64,000 bases of DNA from an uncultured Desulfobacteraceae bacterium (GCA_913060875.1 CAJXSL010000007.1:202769-266768), one strand, 5' to 3'. Positions 31,523 to 41,536 are shown, counted from the stretch's first letter. Numbers and translations are program-made. The notes: generated by a model from the sequence alone, not told the origin.

Positions 31523-33862
31523 ATGACATCGACTGCCCCGCCATCGGAAGCACACGCCGCCCTGCGGTCCTGGACGCTAACCGGGATTGTCGCCACCCTC
31601 GTTATAGTCCTGTCCCTGCCGCTTTATATTCTTAAAGAGCGCTTCGTGTTTCCCACCAATGAGCGCTCCGGGCATGAAACCCTGGCAACGTTCGCGGGTA
31701 GTGAGGCCTGCCGCGATTGTCACCGACCGCAATATGACCGCTGGAAGAATTCACATCACGATATGGCAATGGATGTTGCGACCGATGCCACCGTACGCGG
31801 CGATTTCAATAACGTCACATTCGAGCATGACGGGATTGTCTCCCGCTTCTACCGGAAGGAAGGGCGTTATTTCGTCCATACCCAGGGGCCGAAGGGCGCA
31901 ATGGCCGATTTTGAAATCACCCACACTTTCGGTGTCGAGCCGCTGCAGCAGTACCTGGTGCCATTCCCCGGCGGTCGTATGCAATGCCTGCCGATCGCCT
32001 GGGATGTCCGCCAAAATCGCTGGTACCATCTCTATCCGGGGAGCGCTCCGGAACCGGACGACTGGCTTTACTGGACAAACGCCGGTCAAAACTGGAACGG
32101 TATGTGTGCCGAATGCCACAGCACCAACCTGAAAAAAAACTATGATCCGGACACCGGGGCGTATGCAACAACCTGGGCGGATATCGATGTCGGCTGCGAG
32201 GCCTGCCATGGACCCGGATCCCGGCATATCGCCTGGGCGCGTTTGCCGGAGATGGCCAGACCGAAGACGGCCGATTTCGACCTGGTCGTGAATTCGACCC
32301 ATTTGCCGGCCCGCCAGCAGATCGAACTATGCGCTCCCTGTCATTCACGAAGATCGTCTCTTGGGGATAACACCCATGACTTTGATGATTTTCTGGACTA
32401 CGCCATGCCCCAGTTGCTGACCGAGGGCATGTATTATCCTGACGGCCAGATATTGGAAGAAGTCTACGTCTATGGCTCTTTCATGCAAAGCAAGATGTAT
32501 AACCGCGATATCCGCTGCAGCGACTGCCACGACGTGCACAGCACCCGGAGGGTCAAAGAAGGCAATGCGCTTTGCCTGCAATGCCATCGGGCCGATGTCT
32601 ACGATACGGCCGCGCACCATTTCCATAAAAAGGCCGGCGAAAAGGGGGACCCCATCAAGGGACCGGACAGTGCGGTGCTGTTCGAAGTCGGATCAGGCGC
32701 GTCCTGCGAGCAATGCCATATGCCGGGCCGTGTCTATATGGGCATTGACTACCGGCCGGATCACAGCTTCCGCGTGCCCCGTCCCGATCTTACGGCCAAG
32801 ACCGGTGCGCCCAATGCCTGCAGCCGCTGCCACTGGAACAAGTCGTACCAATGGGCCCAGGACTATATCATCCGGTGGTACGGCCAGAAGACCAAACCGC
32901 ATTATGGGTTGGTTTTAGACGGTGCCCGCAGGGGAGACCCGCGTTCCGAAGCCGATCTCATCCGGCTGGTGCGGGATCGACTGCTGCCGGCCATCGTCCG
33001 GGCGACGGCAATGTCCCAGCTGAGGGATTATCCCAGTTCGGATAGCCTTAAGGTTTTTGAAGAGGGTCTGACCGATGCGGAGCCGTTGGTCCGCATGGCG
33101 GCGGCGCGCTTCATTCCTGTTCAGAACAATGCCCGGCATCGCCGACTGCTTGTTCCGCTGCTCTATGATAATGTAAGGGCCGTAAGGATCGAAGCTGCCC
33201 AGGCTCTGGCCGCCCTCCCAGAGGATATCATTCAGGGCCCCGAGCGCCATCAATACGAACAGGTTCTGGAGGATTACCGTCAGGCCATGCTCTATACGGC
33301 TGATTTTGCCGCATCACGGCACAATCTGGGCAATCTATACGGCAATCTGGGGCAGCCGGACAAGGCGGAGCATCACTACCGCAAAGCCATCGAGATCGAC
33401 GATCAATTCTACCCCGCCAAGGTCAACCTGGCCATGCTCTACAATCAGCGCGGTCGTAACAATGAAGCTGAAAAGCTCCTTCGACAAGTCGTTGCCCAAC
33501 ACCCGGATCTTTATCAGGTTCACTACTCGCTGGGGCTTCTGCTGGCCGAAGAAAACCGTTTCGAAGAAGCCACTATCTATTTAGGGCAGGCCGCTTCAGG
33601 CCTCCCGCAGCGATCGCGGATTCATTACAATCTGGGCCTTCTGCTGCAAAAACTCCATCGTGATGTCGAAGCCGAATCCGCTCTGCAAAGGGCGCTTGCC
33701 ATCGAACCCAACCAGCCGGAATATCAGTACGCCCTGGCCGCCTTTTATCTGGAACGCCGCGACTGGGACAAAGCGGAGCAGATGACCCTGCGACTATTGG
33801 AGACATACCCTGACAGACCTGATATTCTGAAGCTGCTAAGGATTATCGAATCGCGAAAGTAG
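31523..33862 (+). CDS. octaheme cytochrome c with C-terminal TPR domain
   Basis: This 779-residue membrane-anchored periplasmic protein (helix near residues 17-38) has eight CxxCH heme sites: CRDCH, CAECH, CEACH, CAPCH, CSDCH, CLQCH, CEQCH and CSRCH, all in the first 440 residues. A HEAT-like stretch (residues about 470-580) and four or more TPR repeats (residues about 590-775, such as ASRHNLGNLYGNLGQPDKAE) follow. It is last in the b/Rieske operon and replaces cytochrome c1 as electron acceptor in this inferred quinol-oxidising complex. The TPR end may dock another electron carrier. Confidence 0.9.
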   Translation: MTSTAPPSEAHAALRSWTLTGIVATLVIVLSLPLYILKERFVFPTNERSGHETLATFAGSEACRDCHRPQYDRWKNSHHDMAMDVATDATVRGDFNNVTFEHDGIVSRFYRKEGRYFVHTQGPKGAMADFEITHTFGVEPLQQYLVPFPGGRMQCLPIAWDVRQNRWYHLYPGSAPEPDDWLYWTNAGQNWNGMCAECHSTNLKKNYDPDTGAYATTWADIDVGCEACHGPGSRHIAWARLPEMARPKTADFDLVVNSTHLPARQQIELCAPCHSRRSSLGDNTHDFDDFLDYAMPQLLTEGMYYPDGQILEEVYVYGSFMQSKMYNRDIRCSDCHDVHSTRRVKEGNALCLQCHRADVYDTAAHHFHKKAGEKGDPIKGPDSAVLFEVGSGASCEQCHMPGRVYMGIDYRPDHSFRVPRPDLTAKTGAPNACSRCHWNKSYQWAQDYIIRWYGQKTKPHYGLVLDGARRGDPRSEADLIRLVRDRLLPAIVRATAMSQLRDYPSSDSLKVFEEGLTDAEPLVRMAAARFIPVQNNARHRRLLVPLLYDNVRAVRIEAAQALAALPEDIIQGPERHQYEQVLEDYRQAMLYTADFAASRHNLGNLYGNLGQPDKAEHHYRKAIEIDDQFYPAKVNLAMLYNQRGRNNEAEKLLRQVVAQHPDLYQVHYSLGLLLAEENRFEEATIYLGQAASGLPQRSRIHYNLGLLLQKLHRDVEAESALQRALAIEPNQPEYQYALAAFYLERRDWDKAEQMTLRLLETYPDRPDILKLLRIIESRK

Positions 33863-34187
33863 ACTTCAGGGGTGGCTTGAAATGGTATTCAGATCGGGTT
33901 TCTGCCTGAATAAAGACGCTATTCAGTTTGGATCATTTCCGAATAAAACTGGCAGCAGGTGGTGGCGATCAACCACGACAACCGCTCCCGGATTAGACCC
34001 ATCGAAGTGACGGTTGCGGGCGTCGCCGGATGATGCTTGATCGGCTGCTATGAGTGACTTTTTACACTTGATTAAAGCACGCGAAAAACGGTAAGATCAT
34101 TTGTTGTGTCAGGACCACAGGGTTCTCCCCGTACCCATTTGGACTTCATCCCATTACACCCGGACTAAGAAATAAGGTGGCGATCCC
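33863..34187. other. non-coding region between the octaheme gene and the sigma-54 activator
   Basis: These 325 bp show no gene. Several ATTCAG and CTGAAT words (33895-33940) form weak inverted repeats. No -24/-12 promoter with conserved GG and GC was found. The final part carries AAGGTGG, the ribosome-binding site of the TTG-initiated activator gene. Confidence 0.4.
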
Positions 34188-36137
34188 TTGAAGAAAGCAG
34201 TCGCGATTGACGAGCACCTGCGTTTCGAGCAGATGATATCCAATCTGTCGGCACGGTTCATCAACCTGCCCGGGGAACGCATCGATGAGGAAATCGAGAA
34301 TGCCCTGGCAGAATTGCTGGATATTTTCCAGGTCGACCGTTGTGCGCTTTTACTAACGATGCCGGGCAAAGAGGCTTGGCAAATTACCCATGTGGCCGCT
34401 TCGGCGGATGCCCCAACGGTTCCAAAAAACACGATCCTCCCCAGATCGATCAACCCATGGGCCTATGGGCAATTGACGGAACGGGGTGAGGCGGTATGCT
34501 TTTCGAATTTTGACCAGGTCCCGCCCGAAGCCCACGTCGACAAGCAAACCTGGGCAAGCTGGGGCATTCGCTCCAATCTTTGCATACCGATTCTTCTTGG
34601 GAATTCGGTCGGCCACCTCATTGCCATCAATTCAATCACGCGCGAACGAAGCTGGCCGGCGGAATACATCCCACGGCTGCAGCTTCTTGGCGAAATCTTT
34701 GTCAATTCTTTGGAGCGGCGCAAGGCCGAATTGGCGCTGATTGCTAGCGAGGAGCGGATACGTCTGGCGGCCGCGGCCGCCGACGCCGGACTCTGGGAGA
34801 TCTGTATCGACACGGGATGGCTCTGGGCCACTGACAAGACGCGTGAAATCTTCCACTTTTCCCCGGACGAAGAATTGAGCTTCGAGCGGTTTCTGGAAAC
34901 CGTGCACCCGGACGACCGTGAGAGCGCCCAGGCCACCCTGGCGCGATGCCTGGAGACTCGCGACATGGTGCGCCTGGAATACCGCATTCTGCAGCCCGAC
35001 GGGAGCATGCGCTGGATCGTATCCCGCGGTCGCTCCTGTCCTGCGACCTCGGAACAGACGGAGCGCGTGATGGGGGTTGTCGTCGACATTACCGAGCGCA
35101 AAGAAATGGATGCCCGGATAAATGATCAGATGGTGGAAATCCAAGAGCTGAAAGATCAGCTGGAACAGGAAAATATCTACCTGCGGGATGAAATCGTGCA
35201 CCAGCAGGGGCATGAGGGTATCGTAGCCCATAGCAGCGCCATGAAAAAGATTCTGGCCCAGTTGGAACAGGTAGCCGACACGGATGCCACCGTTCTCCTG
35301 ACCGGCGAAACCGGCACCGGCAAGGAACTCCTGGCCCAGAGGATCCACAGCCTCAGTCGTCGCAGGAAACGGGCCCTGGTGACCATCAACTGCGCGGCCC
35401 TGCCGCCCACCTTGATTGAAGGCGAGCTTTTCGGCCGGGAGAAGGGGGCCTATACCGGGGCGCTCACCCGCATGGCGGGCCGCTTCGAGGTGGCGAACCA
35501 TTCCACCTTTTTTCTGGATGAAGTCGGCGAGCTTTCCCCCGAACTGCAGGCCAAGCTCCTGCGGGTGCTGGAAGAAGGGCGTTTTGAACGTCTGGGCTCC
35601 ACCAAAACCCAGACGGTCGACGTCCGCATTATTGCCGCCACCAATCGGGACCTGGCGCAAGAGGTTGCCGCAGGCCGGTTTCGCAGCGATCTCTACTACC
35701 GGCTGAATGTTTTTCCCATTGCCATTCCTCCGTTGAGGGAGCGCCCCGAAGATGTGCCCCCGCTGGTCTGGATGTTTGTCAAGCACAACGAGAAAACGCT
35801 GGGCAAGCACATCGACCGCATATCCCGCAAAAGCCTAAGCGCCCTGCAGCGCCATGCCTGGCCGGGTAACTGCCGGGAGCTGCGCAATATCGTCGAACAT
35901 GCCATGATCTTGAGTAAAGGTGAAATCCTACAGATACATACGCCGGAATCAAAAAGTGCGTCGACGCCCCCGGCGGCCACTCTGGATGAAGTGGACCGCC
36001 GGCATATCCAGGCGGTGCTGACCAAAACCGGCTGGCGTATCTCCGGCCCAAACGGGGCGGCCGAAATCCTGGGACTGAAACGCACCACGCTGCAATCCAA
36101 GATGAAAAAGCTGGGCATCCAGCGGTCTACCGAATGA
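34188..36137 (+). CDS. GAF-PAS sigma-54-dependent transcriptional activator
   Basis: This 649-residue enhancer-binding protein has a GAF domain (about residues 15-180), a PAS domain (about 185-305), a coiled coil and then the AAA+ motor. Walker A is GETGTGKE near residue 372, the sigma-54 contact loop is GAYTGA near residue 421 in place of GAFTGA, and Walker B is FFLDEVGE. The C-terminal Fis-type helix-turn-helix is AAEILGLKRTTLQSKMKKLG. TTG 34188 is the only start that keeps the complete GAF domain and is preceded by AAGGTGG. The target genes are not evident. Confidence 0.93.
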   Translation: MKKAVAIDEHLRFEQMISNLSARFINLPGERIDEEIENALAELLDIFQVDRCALLLTMPGKEAWQITHVAASADAPTVPKNTILPRSINPWAYGQLTERGEAVCFSNFDQVPPEAHVDKQTWASWGIRSNLCIPILLGNSVGHLIAINSITRERSWPAEYIPRLQLLGEIFVNSLERRKAELALIASEERIRLAAAAADAGLWEICIDTGWLWATDKTREIFHFSPDEELSFERFLETVHPDDRESAQATLARCLETRDMVRLEYRILQPDGSMRWIVSRGRSCPATSEQTERVMGVVVDITERKEMDARINDQMVEIQELKDQLEQENIYLRDEIVHQQGHEGIVAHSSAMKKILAQLEQVADTDATVLLTGETGTGKELLAQRIHSLSRRRKRALVTINCAALPPTLIEGELFGREKGAYTGALTRMAGRFEVANHSTFFLDEVGELSPELQAKLLRVLEEGRFERLGSTKTQTVDVRIIAATNRDLAQEVAAGRFRSDLYYRLNVFPIAIPPLRERPEDVPPLVWMFVKHNEKTLGKHIDRISRKSLSALQRHAWPGNCRELRNIVEHAMILSKGEILQIHTPESKSASTPPAATLDEVDRRHIQAVLTKTGWRISGPNGAAEILGLKRTTLQSKMKKLGIQRSTE

Positions 36138-36397
36138 TGCCCAAATATCGGCAAATTGCCGGTATTTAGGCAGCACACCTTTCTTGCATATACCCATAAC
36201 TACATAGCAATACGGAATTACTGTATAATTCCGACCATTCAGCGCTTTTCCGTGGCACCCTCCATTATGGAATGCTTTTCGCATTCTGCTGTCTTTCAGA
36301 TCTTTTTAAAACGCCATTTCCATAATCACCGCCCTCGAGGTGCTTCCATTTGCCAGATTCTACAGGAATAACGCCTGCTGTAAGCGATCGGACCTCT

Positions 36398-36766
36398 ATG
36401 GATTATAGCATCCGTGCGACGCTTCGGATGAGGATTCCGGTCCGTAAGCGCAAAGAGGCCCGGCGCATCCTTGGTTCTTTGATCGAACGGATCAAACTGG
36501 AGGAAGGCTGCCTTGGCTGCAGCCTCTACCAGGATGCGTTGGACAAGGGCACCCTCATGTTCGAGGAAGTTTGGGCCAATGAGATCAGTTTCCAGAAACA
36601 CCTTCGATCCGATGAATTCCGAACCGTGCTGATCGTGGTGGAAATGGCCAGCGCACCACCGACTATCCGGTTCGATCGAATTACCCATTCGGCGGGCATG
36701 GCCACCATCGAAAGCATGCGGAGTCCAGCAAATATCAAACCCGGTGCATCCGGATCGTCGCCGTAA
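36398..36766 (+). CDS. antibiotic biosynthesis monooxygenase (ABM)-like protein
   Basis: This 122-residue protein has the dimeric alpha+beta barrel pattern of ABM-family proteins (quinol monooxygenase YgiN type): IRATLRMRIPVRKRKEARRI, then LEEGCLGCSLYQDA, then MFEEVWANEISFQKHLRSDEF. Some members oxidise quinols and others have no known activity; the C-terminal 30 residues look disordered. The frame is open from 36350 but ATG 36398 gives the family's normal N-terminus. It lies between the sigma-54 activator and a binding-protein gene. Confidence 0.75.
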   Translation: MDYSIRATLRMRIPVRKRKEARRILGSLIERIKLEEGCLGCSLYQDALDKGTLMFEEVWANEISFQKHLRSDEFRTVLIVVEMASAPPTIRFDRITHSAGMATIESMRSPANIKPGASGSSP

Positions 36767-36861
36767 GTTCAGGCAACGTTCCGATGCATGGGGTGTCACC
36801 GGCGGTAAGCGACATATGCGGCCGCAGGCCGCCAACCGAAACGATTCCAAAAGGAGTATGC

Positions 36862-37698
36862 ATGAAACGTCACCACCTTATTAGAACGCTGGATTTCATT
36901 CTCATTATTTTTGTTTTGTTTGGCTGTGCCCAGGTGCAGCCAGCGTCGGCGTCTTCCACCACGCCGTCGCCGGTCCTGGATCGCATCCTCGAGAAAGGTG
37001 AGCTGCGGGTGGGCATGTCCGGCGACATGCCGCCGCTGAACATGACCACCAAAGAAGATGGGCTCATCGGACTGGATGCCGACCTGGCTGCCATCATCGC
37101 CGATGCCATGAACGTCAAACTGAGCCTGCAACCCATACCGTTTGCCGAACTCCTGCCCGCCCTCGAAGCCGGACGCATCGACATGATCATCGCCAACATG
37201 ACCATCACGCCGGAGCGTAACCTGAAAGCCGTATTCGTGGGCCCCTATTTTACTTCGGGTAAAGGGATTCTGACCAAGCGGGCGACCCTGGCCCAGGCCA
37301 TGGGGATGGAGGATCTCAACAGCGCGGAATTCACGCTCGCCGCTGTCAAGGGCACCACCAGCGAACTGGTGGCGCGCAAGGGCGCTACCCGGGCCGTCCT
37401 GTTGACGGCCGCCTCCAAGGATGAGGCCGTGCAAATGGTGATCGACGGGGATGCCGACGCCATGATCGCCGACTTTCCCATCTGCGTCGTGGCCGCTTAC
37501 CGCCATCGGGACGCCGGTCTGGTGGCCGCCAGCACCCCAATTACATACGAGCCCATCGGCATCGCCATCCCCAAGGGCGATCCGCACCTGGCTAACTGGC
37601 TGGAGAACGTCCTGGACGGCCTCCGCAAGGCCGGGGTCATGAAAGCTTTGAAAAAGAAGTGGTTTGGTGAACCGAAATGGATCGACCAGTTGAAATAG
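36862..37698 (+). CDS. family 3 extracellular solute-binding lipoprotein
   Basis: This 278-residue periplasmic protein is of the amino-acid ABC transporter binding type. It has the lipobox VLFGC (Cys near residue 22), ILEKGELRVGMSGDMPPLN, GLDADLAAIIADAM, RIDMIIANMTITPERN and IAIPKGDPHLANWL, the order seen in SBP_bac_3 proteins. Ligand is probably an amino acid or similar, but no ABC permease or ATPase is encoded nearby. ATG 36862 follows AAAGGAG; the longer frame from 36784 lacks a signal. Together with the TAXI protein it is a second orphan binding protein. Confidence 0.88.
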   Translation: MKRHHLIRTLDFILIIFVLFGCAQVQPASASSTTPSPVLDRILEKGELRVGMSGDMPPLNMTTKEDGLIGLDADLAAIIADAMNVKLSLQPIPFAELLPALEAGRIDMIIANMTITPERNLKAVFVGPYFTSGKGILTKRATLAQAMGMEDLNSAEFTLAAVKGTTSELVARKGATRAVLLTAASKDEAVQMVIDGDADAMIADFPICVVAAYRHRDAGLVAASTPITYEPIGIAIPKGDPHLANWLENVLDGLRKAGVMKALKKKWFGEPKWIDQLK

Positions 37699-37744
37699 AA
37701 TCAAATGGTGTTTTCAATCACCGCATCAACGAAAGGAGCACAAC

Positions 37745-40294
37745 GTGAAGCCGAAAGTAACGATTGGATTTATTGCCCTAATGGCTGTTCTGTTGCTCGC
37801 GGCCTGCACCACCATGCAGGGTACAAGCCCAGAGGTGACCGGCGAATTGGGGACGCCCAACGCCACCACCACCATCAGCGGCAAGCAGCTGCCGGCACCC
37901 GAGCCCGAATTCGGGGGCGATATCAAGGACGGCGCCCTGCAATCGAAGCCCTGGTGGTCGCCCCGCATCGTGCCGCCCAAGAAGGCGCCCAATGTCCTGG
38001 TGATCATGCTGGACGACGCCGGCTTCGGCGTGCCCAGCACCTTCGGCGGGGTCATCCCCACCCCGACCATGGACCGCATCGCCAAAAACGGCCTGCGCTA
38101 CAACAATATCCACTCCACGGCCCTGTGCTCGCCCACGCGGGCCGCCCTGATCACCGGGCGCAACCACCACTCGGCGGGATTCGGCGTCATTTCCGAGCAA
38201 TCCACCGGTTTCCCCGGCTACAACAGCATCATCGAGAAGGACAAGGCCACCATCGGGCGGATTCTGCTCGACAACGGCTATGCCACGGCCTGGTTCGGCA
38301 AGGACCACAACACGCCGGCCTTTACCGCCAGTTCGGTGGGGCCCTTCGACCAGTGGCCCACGGGTCTGGGCTTCGAGTATTTCTACGGGTTCGTCGGCGG
38401 GGATGCCAACCAGTGGCAGCCCAACCTCTTTCGCAATACCACCCAGATCTATCCCTTCAAGGGCAAGCCGGGCTGGAACCTCATTACCGGCATGGCCGAC
38501 GACGCCATCGAATATCTGAACCGCATCAACCAGATCCAGCCGGACAAGCCCTTCTTCGTCAAGTATGTGCCCGGCGCCACCCACGCGCCCCATCACCCCA
38601 CCAAGGAATGGGTGGACAAGATCAGTGCCATGCATCTGTTCGACGACGGCTATGAGAAGCTGCGCGAGCGGATCTTCGAGAACCAGAAGAAGCTCGGCGT
38701 GATTCCGGCGGATGCCCGGCTGGAGCCCTGGCCCAAGGATCTGCTCAAACCCTGGGACGATCTGACGCCCGAGGAGCAGAAGCTCTTCATCAAACAGGTG
38801 GAAGTGTTCGCCGCCTATGCCGCCTATACCGACTGGGAGATCGGCCGCGTCGTCCAGGCCGTCGAGGACATGGGCAAGCTGGACAACACCCTCATTATCT
38901 ACATCAACGGCGACAACGGCACCAGCGCCGAGGGTGGTCCCATGGGCACGCCCAACGAGGTGGCCTGGTTCAACGGCGTCAACGACATGCCGGCCAAATT
39001 GCAGATGAAGTGGTATGACGTGTGGGGCACCGAAGAAACCTACAACCACATGTCGGCCGGATGGTCCTGGGCCTTCGACACGCCCTTCACCTGGTTCAAA
39101 CAGAATGCCTCGAGACTCGGCGGCATCCGGCAGAACATGGCGGTGATGTGGCCGGAGCGGATCAAGGACAAGGGCGGGCTCCGCGAGCAGTTCATGCACG
39201 TCATCGACGTGGTGCCCACCATTCTCGAGGTTGCCGGTATTCCCGCCCCCCAGTATGTGGACGGCATCAAGCAGGCCCCCATCGAGGGCACCAGCTTCGC
39301 CTACACCTTTGACAAGGCCAACGCCAAGGCGCCGTCGCAGCACAAGACCCAGTATTTCGAGATGATGGGCCAGTGGGCGCTCTATCACGAGGGCTGGCTC
39401 CTGAGCACCAAGGTCAACCGCGCGCCCTGGAAGGCCTTCGGCGCCGCCAATCCCGACCCGCTCAACAACCAGGTGCTCGAGCTGTACAATCTCGAGGAAG
39501 ATTTCACCCAGTCCAACAACATCGCCGACCAGCACCCGGACAAAGTGCAGGCGCTCAAGAAGCTGTTCATTGCGGAGGCCCGGAAGTACCAGGTGATGCC
39601 CATGGACGCCTCGGTGGTGACCCGCCTCGTCGCCCCGCGGCCGAACATCACCGCCGGTCGCTCCGAGTTCGTCTACACCCTGCCCATGACCGGTCTGCCC
39701 CAGGGTGACTCGCCAATGCTCCTCAATGCGTCCTACACCATCACCGCGGACATCGAGGTGCCCAAGGGCGGCGCCGAAGGCATGATCCTGACCTCGGGCG
39801 GCCGTTTCGCCGGTTACGGCTTCTACCTGCTCGAGGGCAAGCCGGTCTTCCTGTGGAACCTGGTCAATCTGAAGCGCGTCAAGTGGGAAGGTCCCGAGGC
39901 GCTCAGCCCCGGCAAGCACACCATCGAATTCGATTTCAAATACGATGGCCTCGGGGTCGGCACCCTCGCCTTCAACAATATGAGCGGCATCGGCCGCAGC
40001 GGCACCGGCACGCTGAAAGTGGACGGCAAGGTGGTGGACACCAAGGAGATGAAACGAACCCTGCCGATCATCCTGCAGTGGGACGAGTCCTTCGACATCG
40101 GCTCCGACACCCTGACCGGTGTCAACGATGCGGATTACAAACCGCCCTTTGCGCTGACGGCCAAGCTCAACAAGCTGACCATCAGGGTGGACCGTCCGCA
40201 GCTGAGCAAAAAGGACCTCGACAAGCTCGAGGCCTCGCAGGCGACGGCCGTGGACGGCAACCCGATCAAACACCTGCAGGGCGGGCCGCATTAA
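37745..40294 (+). CDS. arylsulfatase lipoprotein
   Basis: This 849-residue type I sulfatase hydrolyses organic sulfate esters. NVLVIMLDDAGFG near residue 85 gives the metal-binding aspartates, and CSPTR at residues 128-132 is the C-x-P-x-R motif whose Cys is converted to formylglycine. FGKDHNTP follows. The lipobox LLLAAC near residue 21 places it on the periplasmic side of a membrane. The C-terminal 200 residues form a beta-rich accessory domain. Base composition is more GC-rich than neighbouring genes, and no formylglycine-generating enzyme is seen in the window. Confidence 0.93.
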   Translation: MKPKVTIGFIALMAVLLLAACTTMQGTSPEVTGELGTPNATTTISGKQLPAPEPEFGGDIKDGALQSKPWWSPRIVPPKKAPNVLVIMLDDAGFGVPSTFGGVIPTPTMDRIAKNGLRYNNIHSTALCSPTRAALITGRNHHSAGFGVISEQSTGFPGYNSIIEKDKATIGRILLDNGYATAWFGKDHNTPAFTASSVGPFDQWPTGLGFEYFYGFVGGDANQWQPNLFRNTTQIYPFKGKPGWNLITGMADDAIEYLNRINQIQPDKPFFVKYVPGATHAPHHPTKEWVDKISAMHLFDDGYEKLRERIFENQKKLGVIPADARLEPWPKDLLKPWDDLTPEEQKLFIKQVEVFAAYAAYTDWEIGRVVQAVEDMGKLDNTLIIYINGDNGTSAEGGPMGTPNEVAWFNGVNDMPAKLQMKWYDVWGTEETYNHMSAGWSWAFDTPFTWFKQNASRLGGIRQNMAVMWPERIKDKGGLREQFMHVIDVVPTILEVAGIPAPQYVDGIKQAPIEGTSFAYTFDKANAKAPSQHKTQYFEMMGQWALYHEGWLLSTKVNRAPWKAFGAANPDPLNNQVLELYNLEEDFTQSNNIADQHPDKVQALKKLFIAEARKYQVMPMDASVVTRLVAPRPNITAGRSEFVYTLPMTGLPQGDSPMLLNASYTITADIEVPKGGAEGMILTSGGRFAGYGFYLLEGKPVFLWNLVNLKRVKWEGPEALSPGKHTIEFDFKYDGLGVGTLAFNNMSGIGRSGTGTLKVDGKVVDTKEMKRTLPIILQWDESFDIGSDTLTGVNDADYKPPFALTAKLNKLTIRVDRPQLSKKDLDKLEASQATAVDGNPIKHLQGGPH

Positions 40295-40345
40295 ACCGGC
40301 ACGGCGCCCTGAAAGTGTTGTCATCGCGATCGTGAAACGCGGAGG

Positions 40346-40369
40346 CCGGCCCGCAAGCATCCGGGCCGG
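40346..40369 (+). terminator. GC-rich hairpin downstream of the sulfatase gene
   Basis: CCGGCCCG (40346-40353) pairs with CGGGCCGG (40362-40369) around an 8-base loop. There is no U-tract, so it may stabilise the 3' end rather than terminate. Confidence 0.45.
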
Positions 40370-40514
40370 TCTGCGCCACCGAAGTGATCAAAGCGAAAGG
40401 CGGTGGCCGCTATGAGCGGGGCCCTCGGATCCATGCGCTTACATCAGGCGGCGGCAAGATGACGACCAGGGCAGCAACAATAAGAAATGCGGAAATGATA
40501 TTAGGAGAAAAATC

Positions 40515-41285
40515 ATGAAAGCAAAATACCTTTTACTCGCCACGGCATGGGTCCTGGTGGCAACCTTGGCGGCCGCCCCGGCGGTATCCCTGGCCCAGGA
40601 GGACGACGCCACGGCCATCCTCAAGGCCATGTCGGACTATGTGGGCAGCCAGGAAACCATCGAACTCACCTTCGACAGCGCCATCGAAATCATCACCCCG
40701 CAACTGGAGAAGATCCAGTTCACCAATTCCGGTCAGGCCCTGCTGCACCGCCCGGACAAGCTGCGCGCCCACCGGGTGGGCGGCTACGCGGATGTGGAAA
40801 TGTTCTACAACGGCAAGACCACCAGCGTCTATGGAAAGCACGTCAACGGGTACGCCCGGTTCGAAGCACCGGGCACCGTCGATGACCTGATCCATGCGTT
40901 GAGGGAGGGCCACGGCGTTGCCCTGCCGGGGGCCGACCTGCTGCTGACGAATTCTTATGCGGTGCTCGCGGAAGACATCCTGGAGGCCAAACACATCGGC
41001 CGCGGCGTCATCGACGGCGTGGAGTGCGAGCATCTGGCCTTCCGCAACTTCGACACCGACTGGCAGCTCTGGGTGGCGGTGGGACCGCAGCCCATCCCGC
41101 GCAAGATGGTCATCACCAGCAAAACCTTGAACAGCGCCCCGCAGTATACCCTGCAGGTGAAGGAATGGAAATCCGATGTCACGCCACCGAAGGACGCGTT
41201 CACGTTCACGCCCCCGGAAGGCGCCGTAGCGCTCGACCCCGACGCGCTCCTTGAACTTGACGAACTGCCGCCGGGTGCGGAGTAA
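40515..41285 (+). CDS. DUF2092 exported protein
   Basis: This 256-residue periplasmic protein has a cleavable signal peptide (ending VSLAQED near residue 29). The body matches DUF2092: AILKAMSDYVGSQETIEL, LLHRPDKLRAHRVGGYADVE, NGKTTSVYGK and GVECEHLAFRN, ending in FTFTPPEGA. The fold is probably LolA/LolB-like, but function is unknown. It follows the sulfatase and precedes a small exported protein by 11 bases, and a good AGGAGAAAAATC ribosome-binding site is present. Confidence 0.8.
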   Translation: MKAKYLLLATAWVLVATLAAAPAVSLAQEDDATAILKAMSDYVGSQETIELTFDSAIEIITPQLEKIQFTNSGQALLHRPDKLRAHRVGGYADVEMFYNGKTTSVYGKHVNGYARFEAPGTVDDLIHALREGHGVALPGADLLLTNSYAVLAEDILEAKHIGRGVIDGVECEHLAFRNFDTDWQLWVAVGPQPIPRKMVITSKTLNSAPQYTLQVKEWKSDVTPPKDAFTFTPPEGAVALDPDALLELDELPPGAE

Positions 41286-41296
41286 GGAGGAAATCC

Positions 41297-41536
41297 ATGA
41301 AACGCACATTCGGAAAAAGTCTTCTCATATTGGGATTGGCGGCTGCCGGATGGTTGTGGAACGGCGACGTCAAGCTTCCACCAGAAAAAATGGTCGCCAC
41401 GGCGGAGGCCGTTATCGGCCGTCCCCGGACGCCGGTCAGTTATGCCGGCGTGGCCCGCCGCACCACTGTCCGAGTGGCGCGACGGGGGGTAGGTGTCAAC
41501 CGGGGCGGCCCCGTGAACCGGGTCGGCCGGTGGTAA
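41297..41536 (+). CDS. small exported protein with GRPxTPxSYAGVARRT motif
   Basis: This 79-residue protein has a short signal-like helix (LLILGLAAAGWLW) and the motif AVIGRPRTPVSYAGVARRT, followed by a basic Arg/Gly tail. The same motif recurs in the protein at 42187. No family was recognised. TAAGGAGGAAATCC gives a strong ribosome-binding site, and it is co-transcribed with DUF2092. The compact Arg/Gly-rich product may bind an acidic envelope polymer, which is speculation. Confidence 0.65.
   Translation: MKRTFGKSLLILGLAAAGWLWNGDVKLPPEKMVATAEAVIGRPRTPVSYAGVARRTTVRVARRGVGVNRGGPVNRVGRW

Noticed and set aside
37778-40360. Minus-strand open frame of 860 residues opposite the arylsulfatase
   Set aside because: It is antisense to a gene with clear catalytic motifs; the open frame arises from high GC at third positions and its translation is Gly/His/Val-rich with no family features.
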